64,000 nt of DNA, from positions 1,178,001-1,242,000 of the forward strand of contig NZ_JANUGV010000001.1 in the NCBI RefSeq assembly GCF_024753215.1. Direction: 5' to 3'. The DNA comes from Massilia solisilvae. Lineage in GTDB: Bacteria > Pseudomonadota > Gammaproteobacteria > Burkholderiales > Burkholderiaceae_D. The first letter of the stretch is position 1. Each line of letters opens with the position of its first letter. Of this stretch, positions 38,027 to 48,027 are shown piece by piece. Made by a program: the position numbers and the translations under genes. Below the pieces are notes generated by a model that saw nothing but the letters and a program-made list of their open reading frames with translations, had not been told where the DNA came from and searched no databases.

Positions 38027-38079
38027 GTAGCGATGATCTTAAGTAAGACCAGGTGATGTTTTGATCACTTACCTACGTG

Positions 38080-38388
38080 ATGGATAAGATGGAAACCAAC
38101 AAAAAAATCCGTGAGCACATCTCCGCCCTTTGTGACGGCGAACTACCGACAGGCGACCTCGAGCTGGCATTTGCCGGCCTGCATACGGCTGACGGCCATC
38201 ACGCATGGGAAGTTTACCACCGAATCGGCGACGTGTTGAGGTCGCAGGGCGCGCAAGACCTGTCGCCGGGCTTCACCGAACGCCTGAATGCGCGCCTCGC
38301 GGCCGAGCCGCTGCCGTCGCGCCGCCGGGCCGAGGCCGTGGCCGAAGTCGAGCCCAAGCCGGCGGTGGCCGTCGCCTCGCGGCCCTGA
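38080..38388 (+). CDS. rseA: Short RseA-like anti-sigma-E protein without membrane segment
   Basis: A 102-residue protein with the sigma-E-binding N-terminal domain of RseA: IREHISALCDGELPTGDLELAFAGL and HHAWEVYHRIGDVLRS. It stops after a Pro/Ala/Glu-rich stretch (EPKPAVAVASRP) with no transmembrane helix and no periplasmic domain, both usual in RseA. A GTG codon directly precedes the chosen ATG. No rseB gene follows; a family B repeat and degP do. It may be a natural short form or a truncation. Confidence 0.8.
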   Translation: MDKMETNKKIREHISALCDGELPTGDLELAFAGLHTADGHHAWEVYHRIGDVLRSQGAQDLSPGFTERLNARLAAEPLPSRRRAEAVAEVEPKPAVAVASRP

Positions 38389-38419
38389 GTGCGGCGCCTG
38401 CCGTCCAGCCCACGCCTCC

Positions 38420-38502
38420 CGTAGGGTGGGCAGGTTTCCTGCCCACGCGTTCAGGCAACATTTGCGCTACCCGAACGCGTGGGCAGAATCTGCCCACCCT
38501 AC
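38420..38502. repeat. Family B palindromic repeat (full copy)
   Basis: CGTAGGGTGGGCAGG opens the left arm and the right arm ends CTGCCCACCCTA, with inner GCGTTC/GAACGC arms. It lies between rseA and degP. Confidence 0.85.
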
Positions 38503-38591
38503 AAGCCCCGCCAACTGGTCCCACGGCCGCGACACGGCACAGCGATTTCGCTTACCATAACGTCAATCCCCCCACCCGATCGATTGATCCT

Positions 38592-40019
38592 ATGACAAGC
38601 AAAACTCGTAGCATGGTCCTGTCGGCGTGCCTGCTTGCGGCCGCCGGCGCCTGGTTCGCGCCGCACGCCGGCGCCGCCGCCCCGGTCACCGCGCCCGCCG
38701 TGACGGGGCTGCCCGATTTCGCCGACCTGGTCGAGCACGTCGGCCCGGCCGTGGTCAACATCCGCACCACCGAGCGCATCCGCCTGGGTCAGGGGCAGGG
38801 CGACGAGGAAATGCAGGAATTCCTGCGCCGCTTCTTCGGCCAGAACGCACCGCGCGGGCGCCGTGGCGGCCAGCAGGAAGAGATCCAGCGCGGCGTCGGC
38901 TCCGGCTTCATCATCTCCCAGGACGGCTACGTGCTGACCAATGCGCACGTGGTCGAGGGCGCGGACGAGGTGACCGTCACGCTGACCGACCGCCGCGAGT
39001 TCAAGGCCAAGGTGCTCGGCACCGACATGCGCTCGGACGTCGGCCTGCTCAAGGTGGAAGCGAGCAACCTGCCGACGCTGCGCATCGGCGACTCGAACAA
39101 GATCCGGGTCGGCGAATGGGTGATCGCGATCGGCTCGCCGTTCAACCTCGAGAACACGGTCACGGCCGGCATCATCTCGGCCAAGGCGCGCGACACCGGC
39201 GAATACCTGCCGCTGATCCAGAGCGACGTGGCGGTCAACCCGGGCAACTCGGGCGGCCCGCTCATCAACATGCGCGGCGAAGTCATCGGCATCAACTCGC
39301 AGATCGCGACCCTGTCCGGTGGCTACAACGGCATCTCGTTCGCGGTGCCAATCCAGGAAGTGATGCGCGTGGCCGACCAGCTCAAGAAGACCGGCCACGT
39401 CACGCGCGGGCGCTTGGGCGTGCAGATCAGCGAAGTGACGCGCGACGTGGCGCAGGCGCTGGGCCTGGAGAAGGCGCGCGGCGCCGAGGTGGCCATGGTC
39501 GAGCCGGGCGGCCCGGCAGAGAAGGCCGGCATCAAGGTCGGCGACATCATCCTGCGCTTTAACGGCCAGCCGATCGAGACCACGCGCGACCTGCCGCGCC
39601 TGGTGGGCGCATCCAAGGTCGGCAGCCGCGCCACCGTCACGCTGTGGCGGCGCGGCCAGCAGATGGAGGTGCCGGTCACGATCGTCGAGCTGCAGGACGA
39701 AAAGCCGGGCGGCAAGCCGCAGCAGAAAAAAGCGCCGGCCGAGACCAACGCGCTGGGCTTGCACGTGACCGACCTGTCGCCGGCGCAGCGGCGCGAGCTC
39801 AAGTCCGACACCGGCGTGCTGGTCGAGGCCGCCGAGGGCAGGGCGGCAACGGCGGGCATCCTGCCGGGCGACGTGATCCTGCAGCTGGACAATGTCGAGA
39901 TCAAGAGCGCGAGCCAGTTCAACGGCATCGTGGCCAAGCTCGACCCGAAGAAGGCGGTGGCAGTGCTGGTGCGGCGCGAAGACGTGACCCAGTACCTGGT
40001 CATCAAGTCGCGCCAATGA
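38592..40019 (+). CDS. degP: Periplasmic serine protease DegP/MucD
   Basis: An HtrA protease/chaperone that degrades misfolded envelope proteins. The 475-residue protein has a signal peptide (MTSKTRSMVLSACLLAAAGAW), a trypsin-like domain with His119, Asp149 and Ser220 (TNAHVV, RSDVGLL, GNSGGPL), and two PDZ domains (about 270-360 and 385-470). The frame is open upstream into rseA, but the signal peptide fixes the start. The stop overlaps the next gene by 4 bases. It is in the usual rpoE-rseA-mucD setting, minus rseB. Confidence 0.93.
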   Translation: MTSKTRSMVLSACLLAAAGAWFAPHAGAAAPVTAPAVTGLPDFADLVEHVGPAVVNIRTTERIRLGQGQGDEEMQEFLRRFFGQNAPRGRRGGQQEEIQRGVGSGFIISQDGYVLTNAHVVEGADEVTVTLTDRREFKAKVLGTDMRSDVGLLKVEASNLPTLRIGDSNKIRVGEWVIAIGSPFNLENTVTAGIISAKARDTGEYLPLIQSDVAVNPGNSGGPLINMRGEVIGINSQIATLSGGYNGISFAVPIQEVMRVADQLKKTGHVTRGRLGVQISEVTRDVAQALGLEKARGAEVAMVEPGGPAEKAGIKVGDIILRFNGQPIETTRDLPRLVGASKVGSRATVTLWRRGQQMEVPVTIVELQDEKPGGKPQQKKAPAETNALGLHVTDLSPAQRRELKSDTGVLVEAAEGRAATAGILPGDVILQLDNVEIKSASQFNGIVAKLDPKKAVAVLVRREDVTQYLVIKSRQ

Positions 40020-40285
40020 CGGCCCGCTTCACGCTTTACTCGCGCAGCTGGTGCCACCTGTGCGAGGACATGCTGGCGGCCCTGCAGCGGCTGGCCCCGC
40101 CGGGCCAGCCGTTCGCCGTGGAGGTGGTGGACGTGGACGCCGACCCGGCGCTGGTGGCGCGCTTCGACGAGCTGGTGCCGGTGCTGTACGGGCGCCTGGA
40201 CGAGCCGGAGCTGTGCCACTACTTCCTCGACGAGGCGGCGGTGCGGGCCTACCTGGAGCGCGCGCAAGCGTCCAGCGCCGCCTGA
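40016..40285 (+). CDS. Glutaredoxin-like thiol protein
   Basis: An 89-residue single-domain protein of the DUF836/glutaredoxin family. The redox motif CHLC lies at the end of strand 1 (FTLYSRSWCHLCEDML), followed by VVDVDADPALVARFDELVPVLYG, which fits the thioredoxin fold and cis-Pro loop. It overlaps degP by 4 bases. Its last codons (AGCGCCGCCTGA) are part of a 119-base unit duplicated just downstream. Confidence 0.82.
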   Translation: MTARFTLYSRSWCHLCEDMLAALQRLAPPGQPFAVEVVDVDADPALVARFDELVPVLYGRLDEPELCHYFLDEAAVRAYLERAQASSAA

Positions 40286-40510
40286 GCCCATCCGCGACCC
40301 TGGCACGTCGTCCCCGCAAAGGCGGGGACCCGTAGACCGACAGCCCGACCGCAAAGACAGCAGTACCCGACCGCGTCGTCGCGAAAGCAGCCAGCTCCGC
40401 CTGAACACACCCGCGACCTTGCGACGGCGTCCCGCAAAGGCGGGGACCCATAGACCGCCTGCCCGGTCGCACACCCTGCAGCAACCAGTACCACGTCGTC
40501 CCGGCGAAAG
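40272..40510. repeat. Degenerate tandem duplication (about 119-base unit)
   Basis: CCAGCGCCGCCTGAGCCCA at 40272 recurs as CCAGCTCCGCCTGAACACA at 40391. Both are followed by CCGCGACC and later by GCAAAGGCGGGGACC(C)(G/A)TAGACCG. The unit begins inside the glutaredoxin-like gene and includes a family A hairpin. Confidence 0.75.
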
Positions 40511-40677
40511 CCGGGACCCATGCTGAGCGTCCTCAGCCCGGCCCTCTTTCAAGCCCCGGGCGAACCGAAGTCAGCTTGGGTCCCCGCCTCCGCGGGGACG
40601 ACGTTTTAGCGTTATCGATAGAATCGCAGCCGACTGCGCTCAGGCTCAGCATGGGTCCCGACTTTCGTCGGGACGAC
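40306..40677. repeat. Cluster of family A palindromes upstream of lepA
   Basis: At least four arms are seen: CGTCGTCCCCGC near 40306, GGCGTCCCGC near 40427, CGTCGTCCCGGCG near 40494 with CATGCTGAG, and inverse arms ending CGGGGACGACG near 40602 and GGGACGACGG near 40678. This is the densest repeat patch in the window. Confidence 0.8.
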
Positions 40678-40785
40678 GGCGGAACGGAGCGAGCATAGTA
40701 CCGTCCACGCTTGAATTTCCCCTAAAAACAGCCATTTTCCCAGCCTGGGGCACCGGGAAACCCGGCTTTCTGCCCTGAAATCCGG

Positions 40786-40890
40786 TAAAATGTCTGGTCC
40801 GGAAAAGCTTCTGACCACAGCACATCAGCTTCCCGCGTTTGATAAGGCGCTCGCCAGGGGATTGCCAATCCCTCAACGGAGCGCTTTTTT
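40786..40890 (+). ncRNA. Candidate small RNA or leader with intrinsic terminator upstream of lepA
   Basis: TAAAAT (40786-40791) could be a -10 element; no good -35 is seen. A hairpin follows at 40796-40816 (GGTC..GAA/TTC..GACC). Then GCGCTC (40847) pairs with GAGCGC (40879-40884), enclosing GGGATTG/CAATCCC, and ends in TTTTTT. There is no open reading frame of note. It ends 61 bases before lepA. It resembles no RNA family I know; an SRP RNA was considered and rejected. Confidence 0.45.
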
Positions 40891-40951
40891 CGTATTGCGG
40901 GCAACAATGCGCGGCCAGGAATGCCGCCCCCAATTGGTTTTGAGTTAGTTA

Positions 40952-42745
40952 ATGAACAACATACGTAACTTTTCCATCATCGCCCACATCGATCACGGTA
41001 AATCGACGCTGGCCGACCGCATCATCCAGATCTGCGGCGGCCTGTCGGACCGTGAAATGGACGAGCAGGTGCTCGACTCGATGGACCTGGAGCGCGAGCG
41101 CGGCATCACCATCAAGGCCCAGACCGCCGCGCTGCAGTACAAGGCGCGCGATGGCCAGACCTACAACCTGAACCTGATCGACACCCCGGGCCACGTGGAC
41201 TTCAGCTACGAAGTGTCGCGCTCGCTGTCGGCGTGCGAAGGCGCGCTGCTGGTGGTGGACGCGAGCCAGGGCGTGGAAGCGCAGACCGTGGCCAACTGCT
41301 ACACGGCGCTGGACCTGGGCGTGGAAGTGATCCCGGTCCTGAACAAGATCGACCTGCCGCACGCCGACCCCGACAACGCCAAGAAGGAAATCGAGGACGT
41401 GATCGGCATCGACGCCTCCGACGCCACCGTGTGCTCGGCCAAGACCGGCCTGGGCGTGGAGGACGTGCTCGAAGCGCTGATCGCCAAGGTGCCGCCGCCC
41501 AAGGGCAACGCGGCCGACCCGCTGCAGGCGCTGATCATCGACTCGTGGTACGACAGCTATGTCGGCGTCGTCATGCTGGTGCGCGTGGTCAACGGCACCC
41601 TGCGGCCGAAGGACAAGATCCTGTTGATGTCGACCGGCTCCCAGCAACTGGTCGAGCAGGTCGGCGTGTTCAGCCCGCGCTCGGTGCAGTTGCCCGAGCT
41701 GTCGGCGGGGCAGGTGGGCTTCGTCATCGCCGGCATCAAGGAGCTGCACGCCGCGCGCGTGGGCGACACCATTACGCTGGCGCAAAAGCCGGCTGCCGCC
41801 CCGCTGCCAGGCTTCAAGGAAGTGCAGCCGCAGGTGTTCGCCGGCCTGTTCCCGGTCGAGGCCAACCAGTACGACGCGCTGCGCGACTCGCTCGAAAAGC
41901 TCAAGCTCAACGACGCGGCGCTGATGTACGAGCCGGAAGTGTCGCAGGCGCTCGGCTTCGGCTTCCGCTGCGGCTTCCTGGGCTTGCTCCACATGGAAAT
42001 CGTGCAGGAACGCCTGGAGCGCGAATTCGACATGGACCTGATCACCACGGCCCCGACCGTGGTGTACGAGGTGCAAATGCGTGACGGTACCGAGATCAAG
42101 GTGGACAACCCGTCCAAGATGCCGGAACCGTCGAAAATCGCCGAAGTGCGCGAGCCGATCGTGAACGTGAACCTGTACATGCCGCAGGAATATGTCGGTT
42201 CGGTCATGACGCTGTGTAACTCCAAGCGCGGCGTGCAGATGGACATGAGCTACCACGGCCGCCAGGTCAAGCTGCGCTACGAAATCCCGATGGCCGAGAT
42301 CGTGCTCGACTTCTTCGACCGGCTGAAGTCCACCTCGCGCGGCTACGCCTCGATGGACTACGAGTTCAAGGAATACCGTGCCGCCGACGTGGTCAAGGTC
42401 GACATGCTGATCAACGGCGACAAGGTGGACGCGCTGGCGATCATCGTGCACCGCGCCAACGCCGCATTCCGCGGGCGCCAGGTGGCGGCCAAGATGCGCG
42501 AGCTGATCCCGCGCCAGATGTTCGACGTGGCCATCCAGGCCGCGATCGGCGCGACCATCATCTCGCGCGAGAACGTCAAGGCGATGCGCAAGAACGTGCT
42601 GGCCAAGTGCTACGGCGGCGACATCACCCGTAAGAAGAAACTGCTCGAGAAACAGAAAGCCGGTAAGAAGCGCATGAAGCAAGTGGGCTCGGTGGAGATC
42701 CCGCAAGAAGCCTTCCTGGCCATCCTCCAAGTGGAAGAAAAATGA
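40952..42745 (+). CDS. lepA: Translation factor LepA (EF4)
   Basis: A ribosome-associated GTPase that can back-translocate or aid initiation and ribosome biogenesis. The 597-residue protein has G1 AHIDHGKS, G2 RGITIK, G3 DTPGHVDF, G4 NKIDLP, and the LepA-specific C-terminal domain ([22 protein letters not shown]). The stop overlaps the lepB start by 4 bases, opening the lepA-lepB-DUF4845-rnc-era-recO-pdxJ-acpS run. Confidence 0.98.
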   Translation: MNNIRNFSIIAHIDHGKSTLADRIIQICGGLSDREMDEQVLDSMDLERERGITIKAQTAALQYKARDGQTYNLNLIDTPGHVDFSYEVSRSLSACEGALLVVDASQGVEAQTVANCYTALDLGVEVIPVLNKIDLPHADPDNAKKEIEDVIGIDASDATVCSAKTGLGVEDVLEALIAKVPPPKGNAADPLQALIIDSWYDSYVGVVMLVRVVNGTLRPKDKILLMSTGSQQLVEQVGVFSPRSVQLPELSAGQVGFVIAGIKELHAARVGDTITLAQKPAAAPLPGFKEVQPQVFAGLFPVEANQYDALRDSLEKLKLNDAALMYEPEVSQALGFGFRCGFLGLLHMEIVQERLEREFDMDLITTAPTVVYEVQMRDGTEIKVDNPSKMPEPSKIAEVREPIVNVNLYMPQEYVGSVMTLCNSKRGVQMDMSYHGRQVKLRYEIPMAEIVLDFFDRLKSTSRGYASMDYEFKEYRAADVVKVDMLINGDKVDALAIIVHRANAAFRGRQVAAKMRELIPRQMFDVAIQAAIGATIISRENVKAMRKNVLAKCYGGDITRKKKLLEKQKAGKKRMKQVGSVEIPQEAFLAILQVEEK

Positions 42746-43656
42746 ACCTGCAACCCATCCTTGGGAACTTTGCCCTGATCCTGTTCGTCGCAATGGTGGT
42801 CACCGGCGTGATCTGGTGCCTGGACGTGTTCTACCTGGCCAGGAAGCGCCGCGCCGCCGCCAACGCCGCACTGGCGGCCTATGACGCCCGCAACGCCAAG
42901 GCGACCGCCGACGGCATCAAGCTCGACAACGGCAACCGCGCCGCGATCGAGGCCGCCCTGCTGCGCCAGCCCACCTGGATCGAGTACTCGGGCAGCTTCT
43001 TCCCGGTGATCGCGCTGGTGTTCGTGCTGCGCTCGTTCCTGTGGGAGCCGTTCAAGATCCCGTCGTCGTCGATGGTGCCGACCCTGCTGGTGGGCGACCT
43101 GATCCTGGTGAACAAGTACGCCTACGGTATCCGCCTGCCGATCATCAACAAGAAGATCATCCAAGTGGGCAACCCGCAGCGCGGCGACGTGATGGTGTTC
43201 AAGTACCCGAAGGATCCGAGCCAGGACTACATCAAGCGCGTGATCGGCGTTCCGGGTGATAAAATCACCTACGAAAACAAGCGCCTGACGGTCAACGGCA
43301 AGCCGGTGGACTACCGCCCGATGGACGATTACCTCGACGACGAGCGTCCGGTGTACCACAAGCAATACATGGAAATGTTGCCGGGCGCGCAACACCGTAT
43401 CCTGACCATGGAAGGACGGCGTACCCTCGACCTTGGCTCGGTGGACAATTTCCCGCATCGTGAAAATTGCGACTATTCGTACGACAAATTTACCTGTATC
43501 GTACCGGAGGGCAATTATTTTATGATGGGGGATAACCGGGACAACTCTGCCGACAGCCGTTACTGGGGCTTCGTGCCTGACCAGAACATCGTCGGCAAAG
43601 CGATCGCGATCTGGATGAACTTCAGCAATCCGAAGCGCATCGGCGGTATCCACTAA
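42742..43656 (+). CDS. lepB: Signal peptidase I
   Basis: Cleaves signal peptides from Sec and Tat substrates at the periplasmic face. The 304-residue protein has two N-terminal membrane helices (about 7-27 and 84-99), the catalytic Ser110 in [10 protein letters not shown], and Lys165 in [12 protein letters not shown]. The box [18 protein letters not shown] is near the C-terminus. Probable substrates in this window include the amidase, DegP and the PEP-CTERM protein. Confidence 0.97.
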   Translation: MNLQPILGNFALILFVAMVVTGVIWCLDVFYLARKRRAAANAALAAYDARNAKATADGIKLDNGNRAAIEAALLRQPTWIEYSGSFFPVIALVFVLRSFLWEPFKIPSSSMVPTLLVGDLILVNKYAYGIRLPIINKKIIQVGNPQRGDVMVFKYPKDPSQDYIKRVIGVPGDKITYENKRLTVNGKPVDYRPMDDYLDDERPVYHKQYMEMLPGAQHRILTMEGRRTLDLGSVDNFPHRENCDYSYDKFTCIVPEGNYFMMGDNRDNSADSRYWGFVPDQNIVGKAIAIWMNFSNPKRIGGIH

Positions 43657-43675
43657 GTCGACGGGGGAAGGGCAC

Positions 43676-44083
43676 ATGCAAGGACATAAGCAGTATTTCA
43701 TCAACGCGGAACGCGGGGTTTCTCTGTCGGGCCTGATTTTCTTGCTCGCGGTGCTGGGCGTGGCCGCCGTGTTCGCCCTGAAGCTTGTGCCAACCTACAT
43801 GGAATACCGCACCATCCAGGACGCGATCGTCAAGGCCAAGGCCACCGGCGGCAGCGTGGCCGAGATGCAGCGCACCTTCGACAAGAATGCGGAGATCAAC
43901 AACGTCAGCGCCATCAGCGGCCATGACCTGGTGATCACCAAGGACGGCGGCGAGCCGGAAATCAGCTTCGCCTACGAAAAGCGGGTGCCGCTGGCGGGCA
44001 ACGTGAGCCTGGTCATCAACTATGCCGGCACCACCGACAAGAGCGGCGTCGTGGCCGCCCAGGCCGCCGCCAGTGCCAACTGA
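43676..44083 (+). CDS. DUF4845 membrane protein
   Basis: A 135-residue protein with one N-terminal helix (about 17-36, LSGLIFLLAVLGVAAVFALKL), resembling a pilin-like N-terminus but without the processing motif, then a soluble domain (VPTYMEYRTIQDAIVKA). The DUF4845 family typically sits between lepB and rnc in betaproteobacteria and gammaproteobacteria, as it does here. Function unknown. Confidence 0.85.
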   Translation: MQGHKQYFINAERGVSLSGLIFLLAVLGVAAVFALKLVPTYMEYRTIQDAIVKAKATGGSVAEMQRTFDKNAEINNVSAISGHDLVITKDGGEPEISFAYEKRVPLAGNVSLVINYAGTTDKSGVVAAQAAASAN

Positions 44084-44113
44084 TCGTGGGCGCGGCAAGG
44101 AAGTAAACCAACG

Positions 44114-45013
44114 ATGAATCTTCAGTTATTGCAAACACGCCTAGGCTACACGTTCCAGGATGCTGGCCTGTTACAGCAAGCCCTGACGCACCGTAGCCAC
44201 AGCAGTTTGCATAACGAACGGCTGGAATTCCTTGGCGACTCGATCCTGAACTGCGTGGTCGCCTCGGTGCTGTACGAACGCTTCAACACCCTGGACGAAG
44301 GCGACCTGTCGCGCCTGCGCGCCAACCTGGTCAAGCAACAGTCGCTGTACGAGATCGCGCAAAAGCTCGAACTGTCGCAGTTTCTGCGTCTGGGCGAGGG
44401 CGAGCTCAAGTCGGGCGGATTCCGCCGCCCGTCGATCCTGGCAGACACCCTGGAAGCGCTGCTGGGCGCGATCTTCCTCGACGCGGGCTTCAACGCCGCG
44501 CGCGATGTGATACGCGCCTTCTACATCCCGATCCTGGAAACGGTCGATCCGCGCACGCTGGGCAAGGACGCCAAGACCCTGCTGCAGGAGTTTTTGCAGA
44601 GCAAGAAGATTTCGCTGCCGACCTACAACGTGGTGGCCACCCACGGCGCCGCGCACAGCCAGGAATTCGAGATCGAGTGCCTGGTGCCCAAGCTTGGCAT
44701 CCAGGTGTTCGGCCGTGGCGGCAGCCGCCGCGCCGGCGAGCAGGCCGCGGCCCGGCTGGCGCTGGAGGCGGCCGAACAGGCGCTGGTGAAGACGCCGTCC
44801 GCCACCCGCAAATCGCGCCCGCGCGCGGCACAGCTTAAACTGGCGGGTATTGCGACCATCCAGCCCGATGCGCCGCCCGTCGCCGAGCCTGCCAGCGCGC
44901 CCACGCCGCAGGGCGGCGACACCGAGAATACTGGCGCCAGGCCGGCCACCGACACCAAGCCCGCGTCCGGCGACGCCAAGGCGCAAAAACAAGCAGGAAG
45001 CAAGTCAGCATGA
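44114..45013 (+). CDS. rnc: Ribonuclease III
   Basis: Cuts double-stranded RNA in rRNA precursors and some mRNAs. The 299-residue protein has the RNase III signature [12 protein letters not shown], catalytic acidic residues in that block and in [14 protein letters not shown], and a dsRBD (about 155-225, [23 protein letters not shown]). A ~70-residue Ala/Pro/Lys-rich C-terminal tail extends beyond the usual length of about 225-230. The stop overlaps the era start by 4 bases. Confidence 0.96.
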   Translation: MNLQLLQTRLGYTFQDAGLLQQALTHRSHSSLHNERLEFLGDSILNCVVASVLYERFNTLDEGDLSRLRANLVKQQSLYEIAQKLELSQFLRLGEGELKSGGFRRPSILADTLEALLGAIFLDAGFNAARDVIRAFYIPILETVDPRTLGKDAKTLLQEFLQSKKISLPTYNVVATHGAAHSQEFEIECLVPKLGIQVFGRGGSRRAGEQAAARLALEAAEQALVKTPSATRKSRPRAAQLKLAGIATIQPDAPPVAEPASAPTPQGGDTENTGARPATDTKPASGDAKAQKQAGSKSA

Positions 45014-45912
45014 ACGACGGCAGCACCCATTCGGATTTTCGTTGCGGTTACATCGCGATCGTCGGCCGTCCCAACGTCGGCAAGTCGACGCTGATGAACG
45101 TGCTGATCGGCGCCAAGGTGTCGATCACCTCGCGCAAGGCGCAGACCACGCGCCACCGCATCACCGGCATCCAGACGACGGACGACGCGCAGTACATCTA
45201 CGTCGATACGCCGGGCTTTCAGACGCGCCACGCCAATGCGCTGAACAAGACGCTCAACAAGACCGTGTCGAACACGCTGACCGCGGCCGACGTGGTGCTG
45301 TTCCTGGTCGAAGCCGGCACCTTTGGCGCCGCCGACCAGCAGGTGATCGACCTGCTGCCCAAGAACGTGCCGGTGGTGCTGGTCATCAACAAGGCCGACC
45401 GCATGAAGGACAAGGCCCAGTTGATGCCGTTCACGCAAAAGATCGCGGCGCTGCACCACTTTGCCGCCGTGGTCCCGGTGTCGGCCAAGTTGCGGTTCCA
45501 GGTCGATGCGCTGGAGAAGGAAATTCGCACCTGGCTGCCGCGTAACGAGCCGATCTTTGGCCCGGACGACATCACCGACCGCAGCGAGAAGTTCCTCGCC
45601 GCCGAGATCGTGCGCGAGAAGGTGTTTCGCCTGTGCGGCGACGAGCTGCCCTACACCAGCACGGTGCTGATCGAAAAATTCGAGCAGGAAGGCAACCTGC
45701 GGCGCATCTTCGCCGCCATCCTGGTCGAGCGCGACAGCCACAAGGCGATGATCATCGGCGCCAAGGGCGCGCGCCTGAAGGAAATCTCGACGGCCTCGCG
45801 GCTGGATATGGAAAAACTGTTCGGCGGACCGGTGTACCTGGAAATCTGGGTCAAGGTCAAATCCGGCTGGGCCGACAACGAAGCGGGCCTGCGCGCCTAC
45901 GGCTACGAGTAA
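45010..45912 (+). CDS. era: GTPase Era
   Basis: A GTPase that binds the 3' end of 16S rRNA during 30S maturation. The 300-residue protein has G1 [10 protein letters not shown]3 DTPGF, G4 NKADRM, and a C-terminal KH domain ([25 protein letters not shown]). It overlaps rnc by 4 bases; rnc-era-recO is a classical operon. Confidence 0.98.
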   Translation: MNDGSTHSDFRCGYIAIVGRPNVGKSTLMNVLIGAKVSITSRKAQTTRHRITGIQTTDDAQYIYVDTPGFQTRHANALNKTLNKTVSNTLTAADVVLFLVEAGTFGAADQQVIDLLPKNVPVVLVINKADRMKDKAQLMPFTQKIAALHHFAAVVPVSAKLRFQVDALEKEIRTWLPRNEPIFGPDDITDRSEKFLAAEIVREKVFRLCGDELPYTSTVLIEKFEQEGNLRRIFAAILVERDSHKAMIIGAKGARLKEISTASRLDMEKLFGGPVYLEIWVKVKSGWADNEAGLRAYGYE

Positions 45913-45935
45913 GCGCAGGGGGCCGACCCACGCGC

Positions 45936-46733
45936 ATGTCCATCCTCGACGCCGACCTTCACCCCACCGAGCCTGCCGCAACGCCAGCGCCGGCGAAAAA
46001 GCGCAGCCGTGCGCCCGCGCGCGACAACCGCGTGGCCGGCCAGCCGTCCTTCGTACTGCACAGTTATCCGTACAAGGAAACCAGCCTCATCATCGACCTG
46101 TTCACCCGTGACCACGGCCGCATCGCGGTGGTGGCCAAGGGCGCCAAGCGGCCCATGTCGCGGCTGCGCGGCGTGCTGCAGACCTTCCAGCCCCTGTCGA
46201 GCTCGTGGAGCGGCAAGTCCGAACTGCGCACGCTGATCGACGCCGAATGGGTCGGCGGCATGCTGCCGCTGGAAAAGACCGCGTTGCTGTGCGGCTTTTA
46301 CCTGAACGAACTGCTGGTCAAGCTGCTCGCACGCGACGACCCGCATCCGGCCTTGTTCGATCATTACGTGGCGACGCTGAACGAGCTGGCGCACGGCGAG
46401 CCGGCGCAAATCGTCTTGCGAAAGTTCGAACGGGCCTTACTTAAGGAAACGGGCGTGGCCGCGGACCTGTCGCGCTCCACCACCACGCGCACGCTGGTCG
46501 ACCCAGGTGCAGAATATGTGGTGGACCCGGAAAAGGGCGCGCGCGAAGCGACCCCTGGCGACAGCTGGCCGGTGGTTTCCGGCAAGACCCTGCGCGACAT
46601 GGAAAGCGACGACTACGCGGACCCGGCCACGCAGGCGCAGAGCAAACAACTGATGCGCTTTTTGCTGGCGTATCACCTGGGCGGCGCGCCGCTGAATACG
46701 CGCCAGATATTGATTGACCTAATGCAGCTATAA
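45936..46733 (+). CDS. recO: DNA repair protein RecO
   Basis: Works with RecF and RecR to load RecA on SSB-coated gaps. The 265-residue protein has the OB-fold N-domain ([43 protein letters not shown]) after a ~35-residue extension rich in Ala/Pro/Lys, then the helical C-domain ([27 protein letters not shown]). The ATG at 45936 is the first in frame after era. Confidence 0.94.
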   Translation: MSILDADLHPTEPAATPAPAKKRSRAPARDNRVAGQPSFVLHSYPYKETSLIIDLFTRDHGRIAVVAKGAKRPMSRLRGVLQTFQPLSSSWSGKSELRTLIDAEWVGGMLPLEKTALLCGFYLNELLVKLLARDDPHPALFDHYVATLNELAHGEPAQIVLRKFERALLKETGVAADLSRSTTTRTLVDPGAEYVVDPEKGAREATPGDSWPVVSGKTLRDMESDDYADPATQAQSKQLMRFLLAYHLGGAPLNTRQILIDLMQL

Positions 46734-46743
46734 GAAAACCACC

Positions 46744-47508
46744 ATGAGCTTCCTGCACCCTGCCGGTTCCGTCATCGACCTGGGCGTGAACATCGACCAC
46801 ATTGCCACCGTGCGCAACGCGCGCGGCACCGTCTATCCCGACCCGCTGCGCGCGGCCCTCCTGGCCGAGCAGGCCGGCGCCGACCTGATCACGCTGCACC
46901 TGCGCGAAGACCGGCGCCACATCAAGGATGCCGACGTGCTCGCGATCCGCCCGGAGCTCACCACGCGCATGAACCTGGAAGCGGCGGTCACGCCCGAGAT
47001 GATCGACTTTGCCTGCCGCGTCAAGCCGGCCGACGTGTGCCTGGTGCCGGAACGGCGCGAGGAAGTGACCACCGAAGGCGGGCTGGATGTGCTGCGCTAC
47101 TACAAACAGGTCGAGGCCGCGGTCAGGCAGCTGGCGGGCGAGGGCATTCGCGTTTCGCTCTTCATCGACGCCGACGACCGGCAGATCGAGGCGGCGGCCG
47201 CGGTGGGCGCACCGGTGATCGAGCTGCACACCGGCCGCTACGCCGACGCCGAAGGCGACGCGGTCGCCACGGAACTGGAGCGCATCCGTCTGGGCGTGCA
47301 GGCGGGCGTCAAGCGCGGCCTGCGCGTGAATGCGGGCCACGGCCTGCACTACACCAACGTGCAGCCGATCGCCGCGATCCAGGAAATCCACGAGCTGAAC
47401 ATCGGCCACGCAATCGTCGCGCAGGCGCTGTTCACCGGCTGGGAACATGCGGTGCGCGAAATGAAGGCCATCATGGTGGACGCGCGCCTGGGCGTGTCGC
47501 TGGACTAA
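46744..47508 (+). CDS. pdxJ: Pyridoxine 5'-phosphate synthase
   Basis: Makes pyridoxine 5'-phosphate from 1-deoxyxylulose 5-phosphate and 3-amino-2-oxopropyl phosphate. The 254-residue TIM barrel has [48 protein letters not shown] and [13 protein letters not shown]. It is placed between recO and acpS as in many proteobacteria. PLP is the cofactor motif of the two MocR regulators later in the window. Confidence 0.98.
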   Translation: MSFLHPAGSVIDLGVNIDHIATVRNARGTVYPDPLRAALLAEQAGADLITLHLREDRRHIKDADVLAIRPELTTRMNLEAAVTPEMIDFACRVKPADVCLVPERREEVTTEGGLDVLRYYKQVEAAVRQLAGEGIRVSLFIDADDRQIEAAAAVGAPVIELHTGRYADAEGDAVATELERIRLGVQAGVKRGLRVNAGHGLHYTNVQPIAAIQEIHELNIGHAIVAQALFTGWEHAVREMKAIMVDARLGVSLD

Positions 47509-47512
47509 AGCG

Positions 47513-47908
47513 ATGATCTACGGGATTGGCACCGACATCGTCCAGATCTCGCGCGTGCAGGCGGCGCTTGCCCGCAGCGGCGAGCGCTTCGCCGAAAAGA
47601 TCCTGGGCCCGGACGAGCTGGTGAAGTACCATGCGCGCCGCGCCAAGAACGAAACGCGCGGCCTGCGCTTTCTGGCCACGCGCTTCTCGGCCAAGGAAGC
47701 GTTCTCCAAGGCGATCGGCCTTGGCATGCGCATGCCCATGACCTGGCGCAGTGCGCAGATGCTCAACGCACCGAGCGGCAAGCCGGTCATCGTCTGCAGC
47801 GGCGCGCTCGAAGAATTCATGCGCCAGAACCGATTGACGGCCCAGGTCTCGATCAGCGACGAAGCCGACTATGGTGTCGCCTTCGTGATCGTCACCCAAG
47901 AACCGTAG
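47513..47908 (+). CDS. acpS: Holo-ACP synthase
   Basis: Transfers 4'-phosphopantetheine from CoA to Ser37 of AcpP. The 131-residue protein has [16 protein letters not shown] and the metal-binding [14 protein letters not shown]. It starts 4 bases after pdxJ. The stop codon TAG is the TAG of a family B repeat (CCGTAGGG), so the final residues may have been set by repeat insertion. Confidence 0.96.
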   Translation: MIYGIGTDIVQISRVQAALARSGERFAEKILGPDELVKYHARRAKNETRGLRFLATRFSAKEAFSKAIGLGMRMPMTWRSAQMLNAPSGKPVIVCSGALEEFMRQNRLTAQVSISDEADYGVAFVIVTQEP

Positions 47909-47999
47909 GGTGGGCAGATTTCTGCCCACGCGTTCAACCGGCTTGAGAACAGCCGTAAAATCGTAGGGTGGACTCTCGAGCCCACGCGTCCAACCGGCA
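47904..47999. repeat. Two tandem family B arms
   Basis: CCGTAGGGTGGGC..GCCCACGCGTTCAACCGG occurs at 47904 and again, diverged, at about 47961 (TCGTAGGGTGG..GCCCACGCGTCCAACCGG). The arms point the same way, unlike the inverted pairs elsewhere. The first copy overlaps the acpS stop. Confidence 0.8.
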
Positions 48000-48027
48000 G
48001 GTGCAAGCCCCCAGCAATCAAAGCAAG

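Noticed and set aside
38205-38591. An rseA-degP fusion in one frame
   Set aside because: The frame upstream of 38592 is not the rseA frame and passes through a family B repeat; DegP has its own signal peptide start.
40796-40890. SRP (4.5S) RNA
   Set aside because: GGTCCGGAA recalls the SRP RNA tip, but the conserved GGAAGCAGCC continuation and long helix are absent.
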